A stretch of DNA of 64,000 bases from Palsa-1392 sp963819975 (GCA_963819975.1 CAWFYE010000001.1:62001-126000), one strand, 5' to 3'. Counted from the stretch's first letter, positions 1 to 7,090 are shown. Numbers and translations are program-made. The notes: generated from the sequence alone by a model not told the origin.

Positions 1-2
1 GA

Positions 3-287
3 CGAGGGCTGCCTGTTGATAACGACATTCGACCGGGAACAGTCATTGCGACAGGCTGGGATGGGGACAAATATCCGAATGAGGAGGCCTCGGCCGGGAC
101 AGGAAATCACACCGGAATCTATGCTGGCAATGGGGAATATTGGAGTCAGAACAATGCGCGAGGCGGTCCCTGGATAAAATAAAAGCTTATTCCCTCGGGT
201 TGGAATGTTGTCATCAGTAGGCTTTCAACAGAGGCTGCACCAACAGCGTCTTTTATAAGCACCAAGAATCCAGGAACGAATCAATGA
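3..287 (+). pseudogene. 3' part of a BPSL0067-like amidase/CHAP-type protein with an in-frame stop
   Basis: The frame is open from the window edge and reads ...GTVIATGWDGDKYPNEEAS, then GNHTGIYAG and GPWIK. This resembles the C-terminal part of BPSL0067-family proteins, cell-wall amidase-like proteins often linked to interbacterial toxins. A TAA at 180-182 stops it. The same frame then stays open for 34 more codons (KLIPSGWNVVISRL...) to a TGA at 285-287, which overlaps the ATG of the next gene as ATGA. That overlap suggests the original gene ended at 287 and that the TAA is a nonsense mutation. Alternatively the real protein ends at 182. The N-terminus lies outside the window, so the catalytic Cys cannot be checked. 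The family call rests on motif resemblance only. Confidence 0.45.
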
Positions 288-859
288 AAGTGCTCATTAG
301 TCTCGTGTGCGCATTGCTTCTATGTGGTTGTGCAAGCAATATACTGTCTGTCAAAAGTTCCAAGAACGATGGTGGACTTGGAATATCTGACCAAACTGCG
401 GCAACGTTTGTTCAGCTCAATAATGTCTATGCTTTCTCGGCTGGTAGAGGAAATCCAAAAGCTTGGCCACAGTTCAGGTCAGTTTTCAAAAAGCTTATTG
501 AGCCTGCTCTTTTCGCCGACATTGACAGGTATATGAATTTGGAAATCGCAGAAATAGATCCTGCTGATATGTGGTGGATGCAGCGAGGAATTCTGTTCCT
601 TGGCGGAAACCACTCATGGAGATGCGTTGTTCGTCGAGTTGGTTATGAGTCAGCCGTTGCCACATACCGAGTTGACCAGTTTGTTCACAAGTCGAAGGGT
701 TCATTTGGACGAAATGACCCCGTCTTCTTTAAGGTTGCGATGAGGAACAATCATTATGTGGTAATCGATATTTTGTTCGCTTTTGATCCGTTCGAAAAAG
801 GTGTCCGGAAAAACGGTGTATCAATCAAACGTTTTACGGAATATGCGGCTCTTAATTGA
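284..859 (+). CDS. predicted lipoprotein, possible immunity partner
   Basis: This 191-residue protein starts with a lipoprotein signal peptide (MKVLISLVCALLLCGCAS; lipobox LLCGC, lipidated Cys about residue 16), so it should be anchored in the envelope facing the periplasm. The rest has no motif I recognise. It contains many aromatic residues (NNVYAFSAGRGNPKAWPQF, WWMQRG). Its ATG overlaps the TGA that closes the frame of the upstream amidase-like gene, so the two were probably translationally coupled. A periplasmic lipoprotein coupled to a wall amidase fits a toxin/immunity pair, but this is inference from position. Base composition is lower in GC than in the genes after 8.9 kb, consistent with an acquired segment. 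Confidence 0.7.
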   Translation: MKVLISLVCALLLCGCASNILSVKSSKNDGGLGISDQTAATFVQLNNVYAFSAGRGNPKAWPQFRSVFKKLIEPALFADIDRYMNLEIAEIDPADMWWMQRGILFLGGNHSWRCVVRRVGYESAVATYRVDQFVHKSKGSFGRNDPVFFKVAMRNNHYVVIDILFAFDPFEKGVRKNGVSIKRFTEYAALN

Positions 860-951
860 ACTTGAATAGTATTGGAAAAGGGGTCGGTCTGGGATTGCAT
901 TATTTTTTCGGACAGTCTGGCAAGGGTAATTTGAGTTAGCTGATTGCATTG

Positions 952-1145
952 TTAGTTCGAGGGGAACAGTTGTTCAAATTGCAGTGGTGAGTGAAAGCCG
1001 AGCGCGCTGTGCAGCCGAGTGCGGTTAAAGAAGGTCTCGGTGTAATCAAAGATGGCGGTGCGGGCCTCGGTGCGGGTGGCGAAGCGGTGATGATAGACCA
1101 GTTCGTATTTGAGGCTGCTCCAGAACGACTCGAGGGGGCTTTCTT
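952..1145 (-). pseudogene. 3' remnant of an IS3-family transposase (OrfB)
   Basis: On the minus strand, about 62 codons read PLESFWSSLKYELVYHHRFA, then FDYTETFFNRTRLHSALGFH, and end in TAA at 952-954. This is the end of the rve integrase core of IS3-family OrfB, including the catalytic Glu (PLESFW) and the usual NRxRxHSALGxxSP tail. The similarity stops at about 1145, beside a perfect 9-bp inverted repeat. The Asp residues of the DDE triad and the N-terminal half are absent, so this is a dead fragment. No terminal inverted repeat is recognisable. Confidence 0.85.
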
Positions 1146-1146
1146 G

Positions 1147-1167
1147 GGGTCGCGTCTAACGCGACCC
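1147..1167. repeat. perfect 9-bp inverted repeat at the IS3 breakpoint
   Basis: GGGTCGCGT and ACGCGACCC are separated by CTA. The hairpin lies exactly where the similarity to IS3 OrfB ends, so it may be a REP-type palindrome or a transposition target. It has no T-tract, so it is not a typical terminator. Confidence 0.6.
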
Positions 1168-1277
1168 TGCTTTCACTCTCAAAAAGTAGGGCGGCTCGCC
1201 TCCGTTTCGCGCATCAGCTCAAGGAGTCTTTTCCCTTGCGAGCGCCCGGCGCAGCCTCTACAACGCGGGGGCCGCGC

Positions 1278-1300
1278 GGGGTCGATCCTTGACACTTGAC
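1278..1300 (-). repeat. left 23-nt inverted repeat flanking the RAYT gene
   Basis: Positions 1278-1300 are the exact reverse complement of 2297-2319 (23 of 23 bases; core GTGTCAAGGATCGACCCC). It ends 31 nt before the start of the tyrosine transposase. Such pairs mark the REP/BIME-type sequences that RAYT proteins recognise, although exact flanking copies also fit the ends of an IS200/IS605-like unit. Confidence 0.75.
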
Positions 1301-1331
1301 ATAGCAAATTGAACCGGTTTGGTTTTTGGGC

Positions 1332-2282
1332 ATGGCACGGGCACCACGGATTGAGTTTGAGGGGGCGGTCTATCATGTCACGGCCCGGGGCAATGAACGC
1401 CGGGCGATTTATCGCTCGGACGAAGATCGAAAGCTCTTCCTTGAGACCCTGGAGCAGATGCGCGTCCGCTTCGGGATCATCCTGCATTGTTTCTGTTTAA
1501 TGCCGAACCATTTTCATCTGGTAGTGGAAACTCCGCTGGGCAATCTTGCCCGGGGCATGGCCTGGCTGCAAACCACCTACACGATCCGCTTTAACCGCAA
1601 ATACCGCCGTTGCGGGCATCTGTTTCAGGGGAGGTACAAAGCGCATCTGGTGGAAGCCGATGAATATGCGGTGGAGTTGGTTCGCTATATTCACCTCAAT
1701 CCGGTGCGGCCGCGGAAAAAGAGCGATCCGATCGCGATCGAGCGGATGGGTTCGCTGGACGCCTATGAGTGGAGCAGCCATCAGGATTATCTGGGCCGGC
1801 GCCGGACGCCGGTGGTGCAGGTAGCGACCGACTGGCTCTTTTTTTGGGCTGGAGAGAGGAGGAAAGCGCGGCGGGAATATCACAAATTCATCCGAGCAGC
1901 CTTTGGTCGGGAAGTGGAAAGGCCGCTGGACAAGCTGCAGGGGGGAGTGGTGCTTGGGAGTGAGAAGCTGTGGCAAAAAGCCAAGGAAGTGGTCGGAAGA
2001 AATGATGCCAAAGAAAGCGTCTATTGGGTCCGCCAGGCAGGCGGGAAGGCCAGAAGGCAGAAGGTGGCCAAACTGGTGGTGAAGGAACCGGACGAGCGGA
2101 TCAAGGTCTGGATCCGGGTAGAGCTGGGCGGCGAAAAGATGGTGGCAGTGGGGCGGGAGCTTGGATATCGAGACGGGAGCGGAGTGCATCGGGTGGTGCA
2201 GCGCTTGAACCAGAGGGCAGAGCAGGACAAGAAACTGCGGAGCCGAATGCTTCAATTGCGCCAGACAACGAGCTTCCCATGA
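1332..2282 (+). CDS. REP-associated tyrosine transposase (RAYT, Y1_Tnp family)
   Basis: This 316-residue protein is a single-strand DNA transposase/endonuclease of the IS200-like TnpA_REP group. The N-terminus (MARAPRIEFEGAVYHVTARG) is the family hallmark and favours the ATG at 1332 over the one at 1326. The HUH motif is PNHFHLV (His60, His62), and the catalytic tyrosine is probably Tyr119 in VRYIHLNPVRP. The C-terminal third (about 215-316) is basic and helical, resembling the DnaA/Trp-repressor-like DNA-binding domain found in long RAYTs. The gene is intact and flanked by the 23-nt inverted repeats, with a tandem 30-nt repeat downstream. RAYTs are usually domesticated single-copy genes that shape REP sequences rather than autonomous IS elements. 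Confidence 0.9.
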   Translation: MARAPRIEFEGAVYHVTARGNERRAIYRSDEDRKLFLETLEQMRVRFGIILHCFCLMPNHFHLVVETPLGNLARGMAWLQTTYTIRFNRKYRRCGHLFQGRYKAHLVEADEYAVELVRYIHLNPVRPRKKSDPIAIERMGSLDAYEWSSHQDYLGRRRTPVVQVATDWLFFWAGERRKARREYHKFIRAAFGREVERPLDKLQGGVVLGSEKLWQKAKEVVGRNDAKESVYWVRQAGGKARRQKVAKLVVKEPDERIKVWIRVELGGEKMVAVGRELGYRDGSGVHRVVQRLNQRAEQDKKLRSRMLQLRQTTSFP

Positions 2283-2296
2283 ACTTCGAATGAATC

Positions 2297-2361
2297 GTCA
2301 AGTGTCAAGGATCGACCCCAAGCGCCCCAAGGTGTCAAGGATCGACCCCAAGCGCCCCAAG
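2297..2361 (+). repeat. right 23-nt repeat and two tandem 30-nt units downstream of the RAYT
   Basis: 2297-2319 is the inverted partner of 1278-1300. Overlapping it, the 30-nt unit starting GTGTCAAGGATCGACCCC occurs twice in tandem (2302-2331 and 2332-2361) without mismatch. The second unit ends 16 nt before the IS110 remnant. The duplication may be replication slippage or a partial second REP unit. Confidence 0.8.
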
Positions 2362-2377
2362 CGACCAAGCGTCCCCC

Positions 2378-2644
2378 GTCCTCAAAAGCAAAAGCGCCTT
2401 GGGGGCCTTCGGTCGCCGCCTGCGCGCCCGGCTCGATGCGCCCAAGGCGATCAAAGCGGTCGCGCACAAGCTGGCCCGAATCGTTTGCCGGATGCTCAAA
2501 TACGGCCAGGCTTACCGCGACGCCGGCGAACGCTATTACGAAGAAAAATACCAACACCACCTTCTCCGCCGCCTCCAAAAACAAGCCGCCGCTTTTGGCT
2601 TCCATCTCACTCCGCAAGAGCCTAAAGTGGCAACTGTTTCTTAG
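2378..2644 (+). pseudogene. 3' remnant of an IS110-family transposase
   Basis: About 88 codons read VLKSKSALGAFGRRLRARLD, then APKAIKAVAHKLARIVCRML and KYGQAYRDAGERYYEEKYQ, to TAG at 2642. This is the conserved end of the Transposase_20 domain of IS110-family DEDD transposases. The N-terminal RuvC-like catalytic domain and the catalytic Ser region are missing, so it is non-functional. The similarity begins right after the tandem repeat of the RAYT unit, suggesting that unit landed in or next to an older IS110 copy. No start codon is assigned because this is a fragment. Confidence 0.85.
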
Positions 2645-2647
2645 AAG

Positions 2648-3040
2648 ATGCTGGCATCCCTCTTCACGAAAAAGTCGCGCAGAATCGCTCTCTGCGTCTT
2701 TCTTGCTGGCTGTAGTCACAACGGAGAGCCGTCCGCACAGCAGATCGAGGCTGCTGTCAACCAAGCGGTCAAGGCAAAAAACCCTGGTGCGGTGGCCAAG
2801 GTCACCAGCGTTGATATCCAGAGGCCCTATTTTTACGAGGAATTCAAGTTTTCCTGTACCAATTGTGTGATGGAATTCAAAAATGGCGAGCGGCACGTTG
2901 TCCCCTCGAGCAAAGGGCATGGGATGGTGACTCTCGATGCAAGGATGCAAAAGTGGAAGTTCGACAGGATCGTCCCTCGTTTCTCAAGGCATCGGTCAAG
3001 TGAACTACCAAAGCGACCATATCTTTTAGGCCGGCAGTAA
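2648..3040 (+). CDS. small predicted lipoprotein, first cassette-linked gene
   Basis: This 130-residue ORF has a basic start (MLASLFTKKSRR), a hydrophobic stretch and the lipobox FLAGC (Cys about 22), so it is probably an exported lipoprotein. Its middle (FSCTNCVMEFKNGERHV) has a CxxC pair. It is followed by the first attC-like site, so it may be the cargo of the first cassette. The last 20 residues (SRHRSSELPKRPYLLGRQ) look unnatural: another frame from about 2980 reads QGIGQVNYQSDHIF and stops at 3029, which hints at a small frameshift near 2975-2985. Function unknown. Confidence 0.55.
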   Translation: MLASLFTKKSRRIALCVFLAGCSHNGEPSAQQIEAAVNQAVKAKNPGAVAKVTSVDIQRPYFYEEFKFSCTNCVMEFKNGERHVVPSSKGHGMVTLDARMQKWKFDRIVPRFSRHRSSELPKRPYLLGRQ

Positions 3041-3186
3041 AGAGATTTGCAGAATCGAGAACAATGGGCAAGGGATCTGGGGCATGTGGCTGAGTTGGAC
3101 TGCTCGCCCGCGCTGCTCCACACGAGGCTCCATCACTAGACACGACAGAAGACCGGATAGCATTCTTGTGAGATTATGACGCGTAG

Positions 3187-3310
3187 GTCTAACCAGGCGG
3201 ATGCAGCCAACCACTGGCCGGCGTACGCCTAAGTTTTCCATGACTCCAACCTCACATCCCGCTGCCACGCGCGCTCTCGCCACTGGTGGCTCCTCTTGTT
3301 CTCGTTAGGC
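3187..3310 (+). repeat. attC site 1 (integron recombination site)
   Basis: The 124-bp imperfect palindrome begins with the R'' box GTCTAAC (RYYYAAC) and ends with the R' box GTTAGGC (GTTRRRY). The arms pair over GCAGCCAACCACTGGC at the left against CCACTGGTGGCTCC at the right, with the small bulges typical of attC. The first start codon downstream is 17 nt from the R' box. Confidence 0.75.
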
Positions 3311-3326
3311 CCGGACTCCACGTCGC

Positions 3327-3692
3327 ATGAATATTGAAAACTTCGTCTCAGAAGCGCTGGAGCAGCTCGGCGCTGGTATCGCGAAGGCTCACGGAAAGCC
3401 AGGTATTACCATTTCGCCTTCTCCATACATGCGGGATGATCCTAGCAATACTGCCGGTGACCACCTCGTTGAGATCGGCACAGGCAGACTCGTCGTTTTC
3501 GTCGACTTCGATCTGTCCGTCGTCGTCCGGTCCCAAATCGCCGGTGAGGCCGGCGCTAAGCTGGAAGTGCTTGGTTTTGACTTCGGAGGCGGCAAGCTGG
3601 AGAGCGGACTGGATCACACGCGGGTTCAGCGAATCAAATTCCGAGTGCCAGTGAGTTTTCCAGTGGATCAGACCGTTAGGCCTGCAACGTGA
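3327..3692 (+). CDS. small conserved hypothetical cassette protein
   Basis: This 121-residue protein begins MNIENFVSEALEQLGAGIAK (amphipathic helix), followed by beta-rich segments (TGRLVVFVDFDLSVVV) and the ending RVQRIKFRVPVSFP. The same layout (a short helix, then a beta-sandwich-like part ending RIKFxVPVxxP) occurs in many small bacterial hypotheticals, some in cassettes; no function is known to me. It begins 17 nt after an R' box, as expected for a cassette gene. Its last codons (VDQTVRPAT) come from the truncated attC that follows, and its TGA overlaps the GTG of the next gene. Confidence 0.65.
   Translation: MNIENFVSEALEQLGAGIAKAHGKPGITISPSPYMRDDPSNTAGDHLVEIGTGRLVVFVDFDLSVVVRSQIAGEAGAKLEVLGFDFGGGKLESGLDHTRVQRIKFRVPVSFPVDQTVRPAT
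3673..3682 (+). repeat. truncated attC (R' half only) between two cassettes
   Basis: ACCGTTAGGC matches an R' box and lies 7 nt before the next GTG start, but no R'' box or palindromic left arm precedes it. The usual ~100-bp site seems to have been deleted, so the two neighbouring cassettes are probably fused and move as one. Confidence 0.45.
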
Positions 3693-4256
3693 AATCGCTC
3701 ATTGATCTACCAGTCAGATTTATTTTCGCAGTAGTCGCATTCACATTTGGCGGCTGGATTGGCTGGTTGGGAGTACTCCTAGCCATACTCAAGCTTATCG
3801 GCGTGATACATTGGCCATGGTGGTTAGCAGCGTTACCGCTCGAATACGGCGTGCTCTTTAGTTTGTACATGACCATTGACGGAGCACTGTATCGCGCAGG
3901 TTTGAAGAGTGTCGGTGGGTATGCACGTTTTACCCAGCCATTGTATTTTCCGCAACAAGCAATTGGCCAAACAAAGATCCAAGAGATTATCAGCGATGGT
4001 CCGGAACGGATCGGAGCGACGATTGATACCTTGTCTGGGGACCCAAACCGCAGCCCGTTTGCGCAGGCTCTTTTGGATGCAGCACTCGAACGTTACTTCC
4101 TGCTTCAGCTCGCTATGTTCACAAACAGGAAAGTGAACGCATACATTACGATACATTACGATAAAGAAGTGGCGAGATGCCGGATTGAAGCTTCCGGCGG
4201 AAGGCACGCCGGAATTTTATCCTTACGACGATGAAACTGCGACACCGAAGGCCTAA
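3689..4256 (+). pseudogene. membrane protein gene frameshifted by a 10-bp tandem duplication
   Basis: As it stands the frame ends at 4234 (181 residues). It opens with a hydrophobic N-terminus of about two membrane segments (residues 8-35 and 42-62), then a soluble part (FTQPLYFPQQAIGQ). At 4141-4160 ATACATTACG is repeated directly. Removing one copy restores a frame reading NAYITIKKWRDAGLKLPAEG..., ending PYDDETATPKA with a TAA at 4254-4256 inside the GCCTAAC box of the next attC. That is how cassette genes commonly end, so the duplication is probably the mutation. The current end (RHAGILSLRR) looks like frameshifted sequence. The start GTG at 3689 lies 7 nt after an R' box. Function unknown. 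Confidence 0.65.
4141..4160 (+). repeat. 10-bp tandem duplication causing a frameshift
   Basis: Two exact copies of ATACATTACG lie back to back in the 3' part of the membrane-protein cassette gene. Because 10 is not a multiple of 3 the reading frame shifts. A single slippage event would create or remove it, so it could also act as a reversible switch. Confidence 0.85.
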
Positions 4257-4353
4257 CCACAGTGATCGAACTGACTGCGACCCGCCGTACGATCTCGTTT
4301 TTTATGACTCGCACCCTTTCGCTCGCGGCGAGCTCAGCTTCGTCTCGTTAGGC
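4251..4353 (+). repeat. attC site 2
   Basis: The 103-bp element runs from R'' GCCTAAC to R' GTTAGGC and includes a right arm CGAGCTCAGCTTCGTC. Pairing with the left arm (GATCGAACTGACTGCGAC) is weaker than in the other sites. The TTTTTTATGACT segment in the loop resembles one in attC 5. Confidence 0.7.
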
Positions 4354-4379
4354 GTTTCCTTGCATCGCTCCAATCCAAC

Positions 4380-5033
4380 ATGAACAAACTCCTATTGCTA
4401 CTCGCGGCGGCTCTCGCGCCGTCTCTTCTCGCCCAGGACGTTATTTCACCTGACCTCGCGGCCATTCCCATTAATAAAGGCTGGAAGGGCGACGTTGCGG
4501 GAGTCACCGTTTCGACCATGGACGGTTCTCCCGCAGTCGAGTTCAAACCCGCCAAAGACAACGAACAAATCGTCTGGCTCGACGGCTTTTCCTTCACCAA
4601 CGGTGTGATCGAGTTCGATGTCCGCGGGCGCAGCGCCCCGCCCCAAAGCAGCTTTGTCGGTGTTGCCTTCCGAGTGGTCGACGCCAAGACATACGATGTG
4701 GTGTATTTCCGCCCCTTCAATTATCGTGCAGCGGACCCGGTCAACAGGGCACACGCTGTCCAATATATTTCCCTCCCGGCTTTTCCCTGGCGCCGTCTCC
4801 GAACGGAGAAGCCGGGCCAATACGAGAAGGGCATTGAACCCGCCCCGGATGGCGACGCCTGGGTTCACGCCCGCATCGTTATCGAACGACCAAAAATCAG
4901 TGTGTTCGTCAACGGGGCCGCCGAGCCGAGCCTCGTGGTGGACGAGCTTTCCGACCGAACCGGTGGGTCAGTCGGCCTTTGGTGCACCAATTTCGGCGTG
5001 TTGGCGAACCTCAGAATCACACCCAAGAAATGA
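4380..5033 (+). CDS. secreted jelly-roll protein, DUF1080/GH16-like
   Basis: This 217-residue protein has a Sec signal peptide (MNKLLLLLAAALAPSLLAQD; cleavage about residue 18) and then one concanavalin-like fold. Blocks typical of DUF1080/family-16-like proteins include GVIEFDVRGRSAPPQSSFVG, YDVVYFRPFNYRA and GGSVGLWCTNFGVLANLRI. These domains bind or cleave polysaccharides, but I see no clear GH16 catalytic E-x-D-x-x-E motif, so binding rather than hydrolysis is possible. It lies between two complete attC sites and is therefore a single-gene cassette; the ATG is 27 nt after the R' box. Confidence 0.75.
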   Translation: MNKLLLLLAAALAPSLLAQDVISPDLAAIPINKGWKGDVAGVTVSTMDGSPAVEFKPAKDNEQIVWLDGFSFTNGVIEFDVRGRSAPPQSSFVGVAFRVVDAKTYDVVYFRPFNYRAADPVNRAHAVQYISLPAFPWRRLRTEKPGQYEKGIEPAPDGDAWVHARIVIERPKISVFVNGAAEPSLVVDELSDRTGGSVGLWCTNFGVLANLRITPKK

Positions 5034-5043
5034 GACCCGCCCC

Positions 5044-5165
5044 GCCTAACCATGCCCCGCAGCTGAAGGCGAGCCGTCGTCCGACCCTTTTTCGCGTGAT
5101 TAAAACCGTCCACCCGCCGCCGCGCGCGCTCTCGCTCGCCGCAGCTCAGCTTTGTTTCGTTAGGC
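5044..5165 (+). repeat. attC site 3
   Basis: The 122-bp element runs from R'' GCCTAAC to R' GTTAGGC. The left arm CCGCAGCTGAAGGCGAGCCG pairs imperfectly with CTCGCCGCAGCTCAGC on the right. Confidence 0.8.
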
Positions 5166-5181
5166 CTAAAGCGGAAATGCG

Positions 5182-5565
5182 ATGAAACGCATATGGACGA
5201 TCATCGGCGTAAGCGACGTCCCGAGCAGTTTCAAATGGTACCAGTCGCTCTTTGGCCAGCCCGAGACGTCTCCGGGCCATGAGTACTTTGGCCAGATCCT
5301 GGATACGGATGGAACCGTCTTGCTCTGCCTCCACAAGTGGGGCGCGCACGAGCATGCCTCCTTGATGAGTTCGAGCAAGGCACCACCTGGCAACGGGCTC
5401 CTCTTGTTCTTCCGCGTCGACGATTTCGACAGGGCACTGAAGAGGGCACGCGCCCTCGTCACCCGGCTCGAAGAGAACCCCCACTTGAACCCGAACACTC
5501 AAACAAGGGAGTTCTCACTCAGGGACCCTGATGGATACTATCTCACGATCAGTGCACTCGAATAG
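5182..5565 (+). CDS. glyoxalase/VOC-family protein
   Basis: This 127-residue protein has the vicinal-oxygen-chelate layout: an N-terminal strand-helix (RIWTIIGVSDVPSSFKWYQS) and a second half (LLLFFRVDDFDRALKRARAL) ending FSLRDPDGYYLTISA, the usual VOC end. Members include glyoxalases, dioxygenases and fosfomycin or bleomycin resistance proteins, so the substrate cannot be read from sequence. The TAG stop directly abuts the GCCTAAC of the next attC, and the start lies 17 nt after an R' box. VOC proteins are frequent integron cargo. Confidence 0.88.
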   Translation: MKRIWTIIGVSDVPSSFKWYQSLFGQPETSPGHEYFGQILDTDGTVLLCLHKWGAHEHASLMSSSKAPPGNGLLLFFRVDDFDRALKRARALVTRLEENPHLNPNTQTREFSLRDPDGYYLTISALE

Positions 5566-5688
5566 GCCTAACAAATCGCTCGAGCAACCGCTGGCCGGCG
5601 TGAAGTCCAGATTTGATTTTATGAAACAGTTTCCGAGGTTTCCCACGCTCGCCCCCGCCAGCGGTGCCTCAGCTCCGTCTCGTTAGGG
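5566..5688 (+). repeat. attC site 4
   Basis: The 123-bp element runs from R'' GCCTAAC to R' GTTAGGG. The arms pair well: CGAGCAACCGCTGGCCGG against GCCAGCGGTGCCTCAGCTC. The last base of the R' box departs from the GTTRRRY consensus. Confidence 0.75.
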
Positions 5689-5694
5689 CTGCGT

Positions 5695-6162
5695 ATGACC
5701 TTACTCTTGGCCGTATTAGCGCTAATCAACGCGGGCGCAGTTCCCGCTGATTGCCCGAAGACTGCAGATTGGGCCCGAGCCTTCTACTCCGAGCACTATT
5801 CCTTTTATGCCGACCCGTCAGATCGTGTCTTGCAGTTCACCACGCCAGAGTTTGGAGTGCTGCTCAAGAGGGAATGGGCATATTCGAAGGGAGAGGTCGG
5901 GCATCTGGATTACGACCCCTGGCTTGGAGGCCAGGACGGAAAAATTGGCAAGCCGGTTCGCTTCTCCGTCGAAACGGAGTCGCCGGATACGGCAATTGTC
6001 TCCATGTCATATCCGTTCGTGCTTGACTCCAAGCACCCGCCCGAACGGCACATGGTGCACTTGATATTGCGCAAGCGAGAACACGAGTGCTGGCGGCTTC
6101 AAGATTTCATCACTCCGCGCGGCGACTCGCTGTCATATGTGTACTCACTTCCGCAGCCCTAA
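5695..6162 (+). CDS. secreted DUF3828-like protein
   Basis: This 155-residue protein has a short signal peptide (MTLLLAVLALINAGAVPADC). The body reads WARAFYSEHYSFYADPSDRV...FTTPEFGVLLKREW, then DGKIGKPVRFSV and ECWRLQDFI, matching the general plan of DUF3828-type secreted proteins: a helical FY...Y segment followed by a small beta domain ending in W-x-I/L-x-D-I/F. No catalytic function is known for these. The ATG lies only 7 nt after the R' box of attC 4, and the stop codon TAA is part of the next R'' box (CCCTAAC). Confidence 0.65.
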   Translation: MTLLLAVLALINAGAVPADCPKTADWARAFYSEHYSFYADPSDRVLQFTTPEFGVLLKREWAYSKGEVGHLDYDPWLGGQDGKIGKPVRFSVETESPDTAIVSMSYPFVLDSKHPPERHMVHLILRKREHECWRLQDFITPRGDSLSYVYSLPQP

Positions 6163-6279
6163 CCAATCGCTCCAGCCAACGGCTACCCGCTGCGCGTGCA
6201 GCTTTTTTATGACTAAAACCGTTTCAGATATGATCAGCCGCGCTCCCGGTAGCCGCGGCTGATCTTTCTTTCGTTAGGC
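6157..6279 (+). repeat. attC site 5
   Basis: This is the best-formed site, 123 bp. R'' is CCCTAAC and R' is GTTAGGC; AGCCAACGGCTACCC on the left pairs with GGTAGCCGCGGCTG on the right. The loop carries TTTTTTATGACTAAAACCG, close to a loop segment of attC 3 and attC 2, so the sites belong to one family. Confidence 0.85.
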
Positions 6280-6301
6280 GTCGCTCCCGCAATCCACAAT
6301 T

Positions 6302-7090
6302 ATGAACCTGAAACTGACTGATAAGACCGCCCTCGTCTCCGGCTCCTCCAAAGGAATCGGCTTTGCTATTGCAAGCCAACTTGCAGCGGAGGGTGCTCGC
6401 GTCATCGTGAACGGTCGTTCGGAGGAGGCGGTGAGCACCGCCTTGGAGCAGATTCGACAGGCCACCCCAACCGCCAAGGTCGAGAGCTTCGTGGGCGACC
6501 TTTCTACGTCCGAGGCGGTCACGGCCTTGCTCACGCGTTTCCCTGCTGTGGACATCCTCGTGAACAGTCTGGGCATCTTTGAGCCGAAGCCTTTCGAGGA
6601 GATTCCCGATGAGGATTGGCGGCGCTTTTTCGAAGTGAACGTGCTTAGTGGCGTGCGCCTCAGCCGAGCGTATGTCGTCGGCATGAAGCAGCGCCAATGG
6701 GGGCGCATTGTTTTCATCGGCAGCGAGAGTGGCATCCAGATTCCCGTAGAGATGATTCACTACGGCACGACCAAGACGGCCCAGCTCGCGCTGTCGCGCG
6801 GGCTGGCGGAATCCTGCGCCGGGACGGGTGTCACGGTGAACGCGGTGCTGCCGGGGCCGACCCGCTCGGCGGGCGTCGAGGAATTTGTTCAACAACTCAG
6901 CGCGGGCCAGCCGTTCGAGGCGTTTGAGAAGGAGTTTTTCACGAGCGTTCGTCCGAGTTCGCTCATCAAGCGATTTGAGACACCGGAGGAGATTGCGAGC
7001 CTGGTGACGTTCGTCTGCAGCCCATTGGCTTCGGCCATTACTGGCGCGGCGCTGCGGGTGGACGGTGGTGTTGTTCGCGCCTGCTTTTAG
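6302..7090 (+). CDS. SDR-family NAD(P)-dependent oxidoreductase
   Basis: This 262-residue classical short-chain dehydrogenase has a Rossmann motif GSSKGIG (residues 14-20), VNGR after beta-2 suggesting NADP preference, NSLG in place of NNAG, catalytic Ser in IGSESG and Tyr154-x3-Lys158 (YGTTK), then NAVLPGPTRS and an ending GAALRVDGGVV. It is full length for the family. The substrate is unknown; close relatives are annotated as 3-oxoacyl-ACP reductase-like. It is the longest cargo of the cassette array, beginning 23 nt after the R' box of attC 5 and ending at a degenerate attC 6. Confidence 0.92.
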   Translation: MNLKLTDKTALVSGSSKGIGFAIASQLAAEGARVIVNGRSEEAVSTALEQIRQATPTAKVESFVGDLSTSEAVTALLTRFPAVDILVNSLGIFEPKPFEEIPDEDWRRFFEVNVLSGVRLSRAYVVGMKQRQWGRIVFIGSESGIQIPVEMIHYGTTKTAQLALSRGLAESCAGTGVTVNAVLPGPTRSAGVEEFVQQLSAGQPFEAFEKEFFTSVRPSSLIKRFETPEEIASLVTFVCSPLASAITGAALRVDGGVVRACF

